Part shown: positions 1 to 9,800 of the stretch, piece after piece
Position numbering within the stretch: the stretch's first letter is position 1
Layout: every line of letters starts with the position of its first letter
Assembly (NCBI GenBank): GCA_000444245.1
Contig: ATSW01002087.1
Span: 1-23,495, forward strand
Direction of reading: 5' to 3'
DNA length: 23,495 bases
Origin: Botryllus schlosseri
Lineage: Eukaryota; Chordata; Ascidiacea; Stolidobranchia; Styelidae
Notes under the pieces: generated by a model
What the model was told of the DNA's origin: nothing
The model's input: only the letters and a program-made list of their open reading frames with translations
Database searches by the model: none
Position numbers and translations under genes: made by a program

Positions 1-96
1 TAAAAAAGATATGTGGCACTGGAATATATTGTCGAATACTTGAAATTCCAAAATGCCGTCGCGGGCCGCATGCGGCCCGCGTGTTTGAGACCTCTG
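1..96 (+). mobile_element. Right end of a non-autonomous hAT element, cut by window edge
   Basis: The first 96 bases match the last ~120 bases of the complete element at 20034-21581. They share the block with GTCGAATACTTGAAATT, the GC-rich segment built on GCGGGCCGC, and the terminus GTTTGAGACCTCTG. This copy lacks part of the subterminal GC-rich repeat found in the other copy, so that region differs in length between copies. The left end lies outside the window, so the target duplication (expected GTCCACAC at 97-104) cannot be confirmed. Confidence 0.85.
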
Positions 97-426
97 GTCC
101 ACACCATATCGGACACTATGATCCGTAGGTTAGTTATCCATACTTGGATCGCGTTCTGAATCATGATACTTGCTGCAACAATTATAAATATATCTGGCTG
201 AGCAATCCCTTTAGTTCAAGATCTCACAAAAAAGGCTGGCGCACAAGCTAAGCAGTAGCACAGCTACCCCAGAACGCCTATCAGCTGTATACTGGTCTCT
301 TCCGGGGAAGTACGAACAACCACATCGTGAAGGAAGCGCCCTTGTGGTCTGCTTCAGAGATTAACTCCAGGCTCTGTGTCTTATCGAAAAATTTCAACCA
401 TCTGTTTCTTATTCATCCTCCCAGTC
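97..426. other. Spacer with no recognised gene
   Basis: No convincing ORF, RNA gene or clear repeat was recognised here. It lies between the cut hAT end and the orphan hAT terminus at 427. Confidence 0.5.
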
Positions 427-480
427 CAGTGGTTCTCAATCCCTTTGGTCCGGCAAGGTCCCTCCGCAGAATCCCGGAGT
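427..480 (+). mobile_element. Orphan hAT left terminus
   Basis: CAGTGGTTCTCAATC at 427-441 is a typical hAT (Charlie-like) left terminus, followed by a GC-richer subterminal stretch. No matching right end with the flanking 8-mer TCCCAGTC was found nearby, so this is a solo end or a decayed copy. The exact inverted partner sequence is at 16519-16533, but with different flanks, which points to a separate insertion of the same family. Confidence 0.5.
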
Positions 481-1002
481 CGTAGCTTAAATGTAGCTCA
501 ATTAATCTGCCTGAACTACCCTAGCTTAGAAAATCACATATCAGGTTACCAATGATGTTGCAAATTTATAATTCAAGGACTGTCTGAAAATGCCAGAGAC
601 GTCCCTGGAGGCCCGCAGCCCAGTAAAACCAGTTCTAGTCGATCGAGATGTGCTCTACCATTACAATAGTAGCAAATGAGCAATCCTGCTCAAAATGCCA
701 TATCTCAGGTGTCACAATATCCATTTAATGTGCAAACCGTACACACCACAGATTCACATACTACAGACACATTTTGTTCAACCAAATGGTAATTTTAATG
801 TGAACAGTTGATTCCAAAGACTCCACAGTTGATTGATTGATCAATGATCACCATAAAATCCGCGGTCCATCCACAACATCTTGGACGTAGAAGTCGAAGT
901 ATAATTTGCTCAGTCATCAACAATTTCAATTCACAACACTAAGCGTTATGAAAACATTCACAACCTGAGCAATCGAGTTCTTTATTATGACCAGATAAAT
1001 CT

Positions 1003-1298
1003 CTCTAGACCAGTGGTTCTCAAACTGGGGGCCGTGAAAGCATCTGAAGGGGGCGCGAAGCTGCGGTCAACTGAAATTTTTTTTCGTGCTCACATAGTTA
1101 TATTGCTCTGTGTATGATCCGAATTTCATATTTGAGAATCCTCATCAGCAGTCATAATCTTCCATGCCATCATACTAAGCGTTGGGATTGCTAGCATTCT
1201 CGTTGCATTTTGTGATATGGCGATAAGGGGGGCGCGAAAATTTTCACTATCATAAAGGGGGGCGTGTCTAAAAAAGTTTGAGAACCACTGCTCTAGAC
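1003..1298. mobile_element. Complete non-autonomous hAT MITE (280 bp) with 8-bp target duplication
   Basis: The element runs 1011-1290. It starts CAGTGGTTCTCAAACT and ends AGTTTGAGAACCACTG, a perfect 16-base inverted repeat. It is flanked by the perfect 8-base duplication CTCTAGAC at 1003-1010 and 1291-1298. The subterminal regions carry GGGGGC/GGGGGGCGCG tracts. At 280 bases it has no room for a transposase, so it must have been moved in trans. The intact duplication suggests a fairly recent insertion. Confidence 0.95.
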
Positions 1299-2270
1299 AA
1301 TCAAAACTACCTCGAGGCTGCAAACAAACAGAAAGAGTTTAAGAAAAATTCATCCACCTTACTTCTTTCTAATAACGCCATGATTAAATATAGACACCAG
1401 ATAGATCATCTCTGGAAAGGATGTGATGAAACTAGCAGACGAAATAAAATTAGGCCAGGAAAACATCGGGGCAAAGTTATTCGTATATCACAAAGAATAG
1501 CGGCAGACTGACAGTGACTCGATTGCATCGCAGTGGCTGATAAAATTTCAAGCATTTTTTGAGGCGCAGATTTTAAACGAAAAACATAAAAAAACAACGT
1601 ACAAGTAGATCACTGTAGCTCGTCTTGAAATGGTGGTTATCCGAACAAATTCGCGGCATATACAAACCAAGGCAAACTCCAGGGAAAGCCTTCATCGACT
1701 ATAAATCCAATATTTCGACTGACACATACCAAAGCCAGTTTCCGTAAAATTCGCGAGCCATGTCCATGGACAAGAAAATACCATACAAAATCACCGGTCA
1801 GGCAAGGATTACACAAGATGACGAGTAAAATTAATGACTGGATGGTATTCCTACAACATAAAATTTGGCTGGACAACATCTACTTTTTACAATGTGTAAC
1901 AGCTGAAAAAATTACTTGCAGGTAGGCATAAAATACACCCTCACGTAGAAAAGACAACACGAAGCAGTAAATTGTTCTTATGAGCTCGTTAAAACGGCAT
2001 GAAATCATGAACATTCTAAAAAACACAATAATCTTTCTAGAGCTGACAGAAACCTTTGAAAATAACAAATACGAAATTCAGTTCAATTGAGACCCCTAAC
2101 AGCCAATTTCGACTGTATTCTAAAATGTTTTAATGTACATGATGTGTCACGTTATTTTAAAACGACACCTGTGGCAGTTGGTGATATGGTATTACTACAG
2201 AATGTAACAGAAATAGGCGGAAGTTGCGTGGTCCAGGATTCTACTTATTTGCAATCCCACTCCATCACTC
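1299..2270. other. Spacer without a supported gene
   Basis: Only short open frames (under about 80 codons) occur on either strand. None shows a recognisable domain, splice pattern or codon signal. I see nothing to annotate. Confidence 0.5.
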
Positions 2271-2365
2271 TTAGAGCTGGGCATAATGACCATTGGTTGC
2301 AATGATTCAAATCGAGCAGCAAGAGTCGAGTAAGAGTTCGAGTACCAGAACTAAATGCCATTAAT
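2271..2365 (+). mobile_element. Diverged terminus related to the 22915-23422 hAT family
   Basis: TTAGAGCTGGGCATAATG, followed by ATGATTCAAATCGAG and GAGTTCGAGTACC, resembles the ends of the element at 22915-23422. That element begins TAGGGCTGGGC and carries ATTCGAGTACTCGAAT in its subterminal part. Possible matching inner sequence (CACTCGATTCGGGACCGAAT) lies near 2706-2725. No right end or target duplication was found, so this is an old, decayed copy. Confidence 0.45.
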
Positions 2366-2812
2366 GACTCAGAACTATTTTATCAACAGGAATCACCATT
2401 TCGACATTTTCTTTCCACTCCCACGAACCTAGAGTACTTTTATCTCAGTATCGAAACATGTACCACCAGACTATGCTTGTTCAGTTCATAAAACAACTTT
2501 CTGGTGTAGCGACATTGACACGAAGCACTTTAGTCATACTTATGGAAAACAAGGCAAACAAATATAAAAACAGTTACTTCGGAAAGTGTAAACTGCATTA
2601 TTATTATTCTGATTGTGCAAAAGGTAAAAACTTTAAATTTTGAATTCATTCCTTCTCTGCATTACATCATAACGAATTGTATTCCGATACCCGACATGTC
2701 GTTAACACTCGATTCGGGACCGAATCAGTTGAACACTCGATTGTAATCATTTCTTATTACCACCCACAATCCTCTTTTTCCTCCGCAATGTGGCAATCAT
2801 TGCATACACATT

Positions 2813-4966
2813 TCAAACGTTCTCGATCGCGCCCAATGTCCTCCTGGCACTGTTCTTCTTGTCGATGCCGTTTTCGGGCAGCCAGCCACGCTTAGGGCCA
2901 TTCCGATCTTGATCGCGTAAATGCACTTTGTAATTCCCCGAGCCGTCCAACATAGTTTCCACACTTCCTCTCAAGCCCTTCGTTGAATTCTCATCAGCGC
3001 CGACATCAGGCAAAGTCCGAAAAGTTTCTACCCCATTTGTTTGTGTTTTATTGGCATCTCGCAGGCTGTACGTTTTCGACGCTTTTACGAAAGACAGCTT
3101 TTTCCTAGCGTGCGAATTCGGCGTGCGCCATCCCTTTTTAGTACACCGTCGCCCTTTATCTTCAGCTCTTTTATCAGTTTCGATCGCGCTACCGCAAGCA
3201 GCCGTGTTTACGATATTCGATCTAATCATGNCTGGTTTAAACACACGAGTAGCCACAACATTACCTTCTTGTAACATGACTAGATCAGAGTCATCTTGTG
3301 CAAAATCGGAATTAGGGTCTTGACCAGTTACTTGAACATCGCCTTGGTGAGTATCCAAGTCGAGATTCAATTCATGGCAGGCGGGAACATTTAATGGCGG
3401 ACCATCACGGTGTTTGACCGTAATAGTCCTACCTTTAACCTGAACGACAGGGCCAAAGTATTCCGAGCATAATCTAGAAACTCTGTTTTCTTTAGACTGC
3501 TCCTTGCCGGTGTCACCATCACGCATCGGTACCATTAGCTGATTTGTAAAATCGCAAGTTTTCGGTAGGCATTGTGACGCCTGTTTCGCACTAGATCCGA
3601 TATCTGATTCAAACTTGGTATCTATTTTCGAGACCGTGATCGAGTCTGTGTCAATCGGCTGGGTAACATCAACGTACGGAATGTCACGAAATTCTGCCAG
3701 TACCTTATCCCGACATTCTTCATCAGAAATATCTGACTGACTAGGCTTGNCAACAACCGCAACTTCGCCTACCGGATCAATATTTTCGAGTATGATATCA
3801 TTGTCAACAAACACCTTTTCCGCGTTTTTCGTCTTCCTGTCTTTGCGTTCAACAAGTACTCTATCTGCCGACTGTAACGGAAGCAGACGTGTTCGCTTTT
3901 CCGCGTAAACTTTGGGTCGGTGTCGGAATTCGTTCAACTGTGTCACTTCAGGAGGACGATCGATTCTTGCTGAGATCTTATTTGACGCGTTGCGTATCAT
4001 CGCAGGCTCAAAAAGTTGTTCTGAAACTCTGGCTTCAGTCGCGCATTCCGTGTCTACATCTACGACGTTCCACACATTACGTTTACCCCTTTTAACTCTT
4101 TTCGGCTGACTAGTGACGATAATTTTACGACCGTCAAGAACCGGACCATCGCCGGTAACCGTATGAAAGCCAAACGCCTCTCTAAAAGTACTCCTCAAAC
4201 CGTACGAATGCCTGACAGGGACTCCGTTCTTTTTCGTTAAGCTTTGTTGCTCCCTGTCCTTTTTCCCGAAAGATTTCATCCTCAAGATATTCCTTCGTCC
4301 GGACGGCTTGCCATCAAACTCTCCGAAATGAAGACGCATAAACTCCCGTTCGTCTTTGTCAGCAGGTCGCAAAGTCCCCACGTCAGGCGTCGCTTCCACT
4401 TGGTCAGGACCGTAAATGTCTCGGGTGTTCTCCACCCATTTTCTGACAAGAGTAGAGTCGCCTTTGTCGGCACCCGGCCTTGTGAGACCGCCCGGTAGAT
4501 TTTTCAACACGGATGGCGTCCATAAATCGCCAGTAACTTGATCTTTGACATTTTCTAATCGATCGGAGGGACTGCTGAAAGAGTCAGAGACATCGGCCCG
4601 ACCGTCTGCTTTGTCGAGATTTTCTAAAGACCGTTTCTCGAATTTTGTGTACTTTCCGTTTAAATCATCGCCAGGAGTGGAAGTAAATTGTGGTCGCGCC
4701 GAAATCATACTCTCATCATCTTCCGCCAGAGGGTTAAAATTTTCAATCTCATCGACTTCGAAAGGTCGTCCGTGAAAAGAATTGGAGTTCCCGTACTCGA
4801 ATTCCGAAGAGATTTCGTCGGCGTTTTGACCTCTGCGGTAAGGCGTGCCGTGGAAGACCGTCACCTCGCGGCACGGGCAGCACTTGTACAGCAAGTGGTA
4901 GTAGAGCATGCAGCAATGGCACCGTTTCGGGCTCGACGGGTGGAAGTATTGGTAATAGAGCAACAT
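2813..4966 (-). CDS. Unrecognised 717-residue, charged, probably disordered protein with Cys-rich N-terminus
   Basis: A long open frame on the minus strand, with the TGA stop at 2813-2815. I place the start at the ATG at 4964-4966 (context GGCGGCCATG). The frame stays open for 11 more codons upstream, but these run into TTTTCCGTGTTTTGCAG, a good splice acceptor, so the ATG is either the true start behind a 5'UTR intron or an internal Met of a longer protein. Residues 1-32 are aromatic and Cys-rich (Cys16, 18, 19, 29, 30, 32, including a CCPC cluster), which could bind metal or carry lipid. The rest is rich in Asp, Glu, Lys, Arg and Ser and looks disordered. A basic PKRVKRGKR stretch near 288-296 could be a nuclear signal. 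A short GPV..GR.I.V motif occurs twice, near 274 and 505. Two single unresolved bases (3231, 3750) fall inside without breaking frame. No family recognised; the open length and CpG-rich composition argue it is a real exon. Confidence 0.75.
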   Translation of the reverse strand: MLLYYQYFHPSSPKRCHCCMLYYHLLYKCCPCREVTVFHGTPYRRGQNADEISSEFEYGNSNSFHGRPFEVDEIENFNPLAEDDESMISARPQFTSTPGDDLNGKYTKFEKRSLENLDKADGRADVSDSFSSPSDRLENVKDQVTGDLWTPSVLKNLPGGLTRPGADKGDSTLVRKWVENTRDIYGPDQVEATPDVGTLRPADKDEREFMRLHFGEFDGKPSGRRNILRMKSFGKKDREQQSLTKKNGVPVRHSYGLRSTFREAFGFHTVTGDGPVLDGRKIIVTSQPKRVKRGKRNVWNVVDVDTECATEARVSEQLFEPAMIRNASNKISARIDRPPEVTQLNEFRHRPKVYAEKRTRLLPLQSADRVLVERKDRKTKNAEKVFVDNDIILENIDPVGEVAVVXKPSQSDISDEECRDKVLAEFRDIPYVDVTQPIDTDSITVSKIDTKFESDIGSSAKQASQCLPKTCDFTNQLMVPMRDGDTGKEQSKENRVSRLCSEYFGPVVQVKGRTITVKHRDGPPLNVPACHELNLDLDTHQGDVQVTGQDPNSDFAQDDSDLVMLQEGNVVATRVFKPXMIRSNIVNTAACGSAIETDKRAEDKGRRCTKKGWRTPNSHARKKLSFVKASKTYSLRDANKTQTNGVETFRTLPDVGADENSTKGLRGSVETMLDGSGNYKVHLRDQDRNGPKRGWLPENGIDKKNSARRTLGAIENV

Positions 4967-4983
4967 GGCCGCCAAGCCTGCAA
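4967..4983 (-). promoter_or_regulatory. Probable splice acceptor just upstream of the 717-residue ORF
   Basis: Read on the minus strand, the bases before the ATG are TTTTCCGTGTTTTGCAG followed by GCTTGGCGGCC and then ATG. The pyrimidine-rich tract ending in CAG looks like an intron end. An upstream exon is therefore likely, either 5'UTR or coding. A small minus-strand frame at 5046-5267 with a hydrophobic core is not joined in phase by any donor I could see. Confidence 0.5.
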
Positions 4984-5589
4984 AACACGGAAAACGCAAT
5001 CGTCACCTGACTGTGCCAGCAGTTGAACACAGCTAGGTAGAGGATTTATTGATGCGTGTTTTCATTCATGAAGGTAACCAAAACATGTCCGAAGACTACT
5101 TCATACTTTGCGGAACCAAGAGTGCGAAAAGTAAATAGACATAGCCACTCATGTAAGTATTGCAAGTAAACAGAAACCTGATTGAGTACTACGAAAAAGA
5201 AGCAATAGGCTACTATGTTACTAACCACTTCTGCTAGGAAGGAAGCGGAGCCACACTCAATATCCATGGATGCATGTCGAAGGTAGCCATATAGGCTACG
5301 TTGTCATAGTCGGCGATTTAGGAATCTCGGCCTAAGGATTCTAACAATATCATCATTTCAATACACAAGACTGTGATACCAAGAAAGACAGGAAGGTGTT
5401 AAAGCGACTTGGAGTAGTCTTCGAAATAAGACACCTACCTGGCCCAGGAGATGTAAAAAAGGAGGCATGCACATTGAATGAAAAGTAAAACAACATAATA
5501 TAAAAGGACAGGCGACAAAAAAAGGTGGCATGTGTCAGAAGGCGAGATCGATATGTCAGGACGTGGTCTGGTAAACTAGAGGGCTGACT
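4984..5589. other. Spacer upstream of the minus-strand gene
   Basis: This stretch probably holds the promoter or a 5' exon of the minus-strand ORF, but I see no clear TATA box or exon. A 73-codon minus-strand frame at 5046-5267 contains a hydrophobic segment (SNIVAYCFFFVVL) and is unsupported otherwise. Confidence 0.4.
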
Positions 5590-6090
5590 AGTATTGATTC
5601 GGCATGAATTAGTTGTACTTCAACTTGAATGTGTACGTGTTCGATGACTGTTATATAAACGCCGAGATACTGTTCCACACTGCAGGTCCGTCATATTTAA
5701 TAGAGCGATGATCTTTTTTGTCAACCATATGGTAGTTGGGCGATGCGGACGCGCGCCTATTGTATTTATGCACTTTCGATACCGAGGTAGAGAAGTGATT
5801 GAACTTTTCTGGGCAGTGACCGCAGTGGAACTGATACACAAAGTTGTCAATCTCTATTTTCCGCATATATTTTATGTTTAGGACACCAGATCTTTTGAGC
5901 ATGGATTTGTTAGACACACATCCTGGCCCTGGCTATGATACGGAAAACCTGATGTCGTAGTTTTTGCAGTGGCTTCAGTGCGCTAACACTGGCAGCCCCC
6001 AACAGATGATGCCATATTGGTGGTCGGATATTTGACATATGTCTAGCAACTGCAGAGGTCTATGTTATATTTACGTTGGCCATCAAATTT
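5590..6090 (-). mobile_element. 3' fragment of a LINE reverse transcriptase (CR1/L2/Jockey-like)
   Basis: Minus-strand translation gives the conserved C-terminal end of a LINE reverse transcriptase in two adjoining frames. The first (about 5918-6016) reads YGIICWGAASVSALKPLQKL then FRIIARA, matching the common YGI..WG...S.L.PLQ.L....RII pattern. The second (5651-5917) has GVLNIKYM, KVHKYNRRAS, then RSIKYDGPAVWNSI, matching the Y-N-T-R and RSIKY.GP..WNSL motifs. One frameshift separates them near 5917. The catalytic palm and endonuclease are absent, as is usual for 5'-truncated LINE copies. The exact clade is not certain. Confidence 0.8.
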
Positions 6091-6745
6091 CTCAAAATCA
6101 TAATAAAATATAGGGAGCGCCTATAAATAAAACAAGCACCAGGATCACTACACTCAATAAAGAATGGTCTACTGATGATGCATTGATTACAACGCAATAG
6201 CCATTACTACAATGGCAATGCAAATAGTACTGTTGACAAGCTCTCAGCAATGCAATCATGTACAACCCATCCCATAAGTGCAAAGGCAACACAGACAGGT
6301 GTCGTGCATCATAACTTTCATGTCATTGATTAACTACGTTGAACAGGTCAAACCTGTATATTTAGTCATCCATCAGAGTGCAGGGATTATTGAGTCGAGG
6401 TCACAGAAGAGCTTGATGTAAGGATCATACTTTGATCTTGTATCTTAGCAGCTTCCTATTTTCATAATTTAATCTCTCTAGTTCGAAATAAAAAAAACAA
6501 TTTCGATATGAGATTTCAAATCGCCAGCAGACAGATTCTTGCCATGACCTGCAAATGTGAACTTACAGAAATATTATTAATTTCTTATTTCCAATGTACT
6601 CAGAAACCATGCAAACGCCTCACTGATTTTTACTTAGGACACACTAATTTAAGTAGGGCATTAAAAATATTCTTTTACATAGTCGGCTTGTAGAAATATC
6701 TTTGAAAATGTAATTTCAGTTTTTTCCAATACTATTTCAGCAACG
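6091..6745. other. Spacer upstream of the GH31 gene, with likely 5'UTR intron
   Basis: ACTATTTCAG at 6731-6740 is a good splice acceptor only five bases before the start codon of the GH31 gene. A short upstream 5'UTR exon therefore probably exists in or beyond this stretch. No core promoter element could be identified with confidence. Confidence 0.4.
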
Positions 6746-6802
6746 ATGAATATATTGTGGCAATGCATTCTGGGCTGTTTGTTGTTCAATATCCCAGTCA
6801 GA
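6746..6802 (+). other. Signal peptide of the GH31 protein
   Basis: The first residues are MNILWQCILGCLLFNIPVRG followed by DECTF. A short N-terminus, a hydrophobic core ILWQCILGCLLF and a small residue before DE fit a cleavable signal peptide of about 19-20 residues. Sequons NIT (Asn85), NKT (Asn148) and NLT (Asn201) are consistent with passage through the secretory route. The E. coli homologue is cytoplasmic and has no such leader. Confidence 0.75.
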
Positions 6803-9800
6803 GGGGATGAATGCACATTCGCAACAAACGGACAGACAAGGTTCAGAGCGGAGTATGATACTTCCTCTTTCCAGCTAATACTAGCACAAGGTAAGCACTG
6901 GCAAAACAATCAGTTCTAATCTCTTATGCATTTCTACGATGGAGCAATTACGTTGGAAAATGTGATCCAAACTCCTCAGAATGCTGGTGCAAAATCAAAA
7001 TCCATACTGATCAACATCCAGCAAATACGGAAAGCAAATTGCATATCAAATCAAATATGATACAGGTACCCCAGTCACCAAGGAGATTGTGATACTCCAT
7101 CACACAGTGGATGACCCAAGCCTATTCATAGGAAGAGGCCGATCAACCTTCATCGAGTACAGAGGCAACTTTAACGTAAGTGGAGAAAGTCGCCCTACTG
7201 CATCACGTTCAACATTATATTCTGTCTGATTGATTTCAGATTACGGATTTTCCGGTCGAGAAAGTGGCACTGCCCTATTTTGAAGTGAATGTCGTCAATT
7301 CAATTTGTCAACAGGTTACTTTCAGGAATCTAGGGGTTCAAGGAACGTCAAGTATGCTTTTCTAATACGCCTACATACAATATAAATATGTAGCTTACGT
7401 TATAGTTGATGTAGCCTAAGCCTACTATTAGTAAGGCAAATGCAAATCTATGTTGATTGTCAACTTGGGTGATCAGTACCATAGTACTCCAAGATTTTCG
7501 GAGTACTCAAGTAAGTGTTGCCTACTTACTTATGTTTTAGTTTTCAAGGTAAAAGTGTCCGTAGTACAATTTTGAATAATTGTATAGCACAAATTAGTTT
7601 TGGAATATGTTTCCATCATCTATAGGATTCGTCAAAACAATTGGTCGAAATAGAACCTGTACGCGGTAACTGAACTTTTTCGAAAATAGCTGCAATTTAT
7701 GGTGCCATTAGTAACTTTGCGTCGTGAATAGTCACCGTCAACTATCTGCTCCACGACTAACCTACTTTCAAAACTTTCCACTTTGGTACTTGTTAGACAA
7801 TCATTTTTACTTCCATTAGAAGTATAGTTGTTACATGTACTTATGTAAGAATCTAGTACCAATGTTGACTATTTTGACAAACTCTGATCGGCAATCTGCT
7901 CCAATAAACCAGAATCAGAACCTTCGCAAATGACTCAAATTCCACTGGCATCATTATATCACAAAAACTGCCTTCAACATGGCTACACTATCCGCTGTGA
8001 ATTGTGACTAATTCACTGACGTCCAGGCATCGACGGAATACGGCAAGTATCTATCAGTCCTTCGATGACAGATACCGATGGCGTCAGTATCGTCACAGGA
8101 AACAAGACTAGTGGGTTCGACAGGTCAGTGAAGCATGACTTTAACGTCAACTTAATTGAATAAGTTATCGCAGTTCGTTAGGCAGATCCCATTGTACATT
8201 AGAAGAAAGTACCCACACACAAAAGTCATGATATATTTTTTAGACTTAAATTGCATACATTTTATGCCTACCACCTCGTCATTATCTTCGTTGTGTGATA
8301 GTGTGAATTTCGTACCTGACATGATAGAATGTTTGGAATAACTTCGAAAGAATATGCGATCAAGGGTAAATGATTACCGAGTAACAAATAAGTCAATTCC
8401 CAAAACAGAGACAATTTGTCCACAAGCTTTTTAATGCCTTCCTAACAGCAACGCTTTGATCTCATTTAAACAGATTCTGGATCCGGTTTGAATCGACCTC
8501 GAACGAGAAGGTTTTCGGTGGTGGAACCCAATTTTCCAATTTCAATATGAGAGGAAAGGCTTTCCCAATATGGACGAGAGAACAGGGTGTTGGAAGGAAT
8601 AAAGGGACAAACTTGACTTTCCTTGTGAGTGTTCCTGCTGAGCTTGATAACAATTGAAGTCAACTATTTTGCACTACGTGAGATTTAAAAAGTTTTTGCT
8701 GATAAAGGATGTACATGTAATTGCGCTATATGCGATTTTCCATCAGGTATTCATGCCTATTAGGTGTAGGCCTACTATGACACCGAATTTTATTGTTAAG
8801 TCCTCCCATTAACGTTAATAATTAGATAGTTGTCTTTGTAACTACTATAGGCCTACAGCCTACGTCCGACCCGTGATTTCACGACATAATTTTTATCTGG
8901 TCCATTGCAAAGAACAGTCGTACACCACCCGGGGCACACGACGCAACATAATATATCTACACACCTTATACAATCATGTCATGATCAGCATCAGTTATTA
9001 GAAAGTGTTACAGAAATAATTTCAGGAATACTTCAACTCTCATCAAGTGCGATTGCAGAGAGCTCAAATGATATAGACCCGTCGAATATCTTTTGTTCGA
9101 TTTGGAACACAATATTTCCAGTGGAGCAAATACTGGTGCACTTCTTCTAAAACGCTGGGAGCTCCTTTCATCATTATTTAGTGTACCAGCTAGTAACATG
9201 ACACACAAATGGAATTAAATATTACTGTTGTTATTAAAAAAAAATACCGATCTATGCTATCTTCGTTAAACAACATATATTTCCTGGAGCTTTTCGATAG
9301 ACCTGCCAACATCTCAATTTGTACCTAGGCAGACTCTCTCGATGGAGGTGCTGGTGGAGATTACCACACCACATACTGGCCTCAACCTTTATATTATGCA
9401 GACAGCCTCTACTCGGTGGTAATGACATCATCGAAGTACAGGTAAGCAGCTTTAGCTGCAATGACCACAAATCTAGCCAATCATTGAAGAAGCTGACACG
9501 TGACTATTCGTTTGACAGCGTATTCGATTTCACCCAAAACGATTTTCACGAGATACAAGTCTGGGATAACGAAGAGTTTCAGTTCGATTTTCACATCGCG
9601 AGCAGCTGGGATGATATCATACAACAGACCATAGGTTGGTATCCAAATTTTGCCAGGGCTGGACAAAGGAATCCGAGCAGCACTTGCGGATAGATTGAAG
9701 CAATTGCATTGGGGGTGGAACTTTCGATTCTAATCTGTACCAAAAACAGGCCTCACGGTGACATCTAAGCAAACACGGCTTTAACAGCGACCAAGTCCTT

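Noticed and set aside
3041-5026. Several plus-strand frames opposite the orphan gene.
   Set aside because: They are antisense shadows of the CpG-rich minus-strand coding sequence and show no domains.
4967-5030. Extending the minus-strand orphan protein upstream to a TTG start at 4999.
   Set aside because: The extra codons overlap a good splice acceptor tract (TTTTCCGTGTTTTGCAG), and a well-placed ATG follows at 4966.
5046-5267. A 73-codon minus-strand frame with a hydrophobic core as a first exon of the orphan gene.
   Set aside because: No donor in the phase needed to join the acceptor at 4983 was found, so the link is unsupported.
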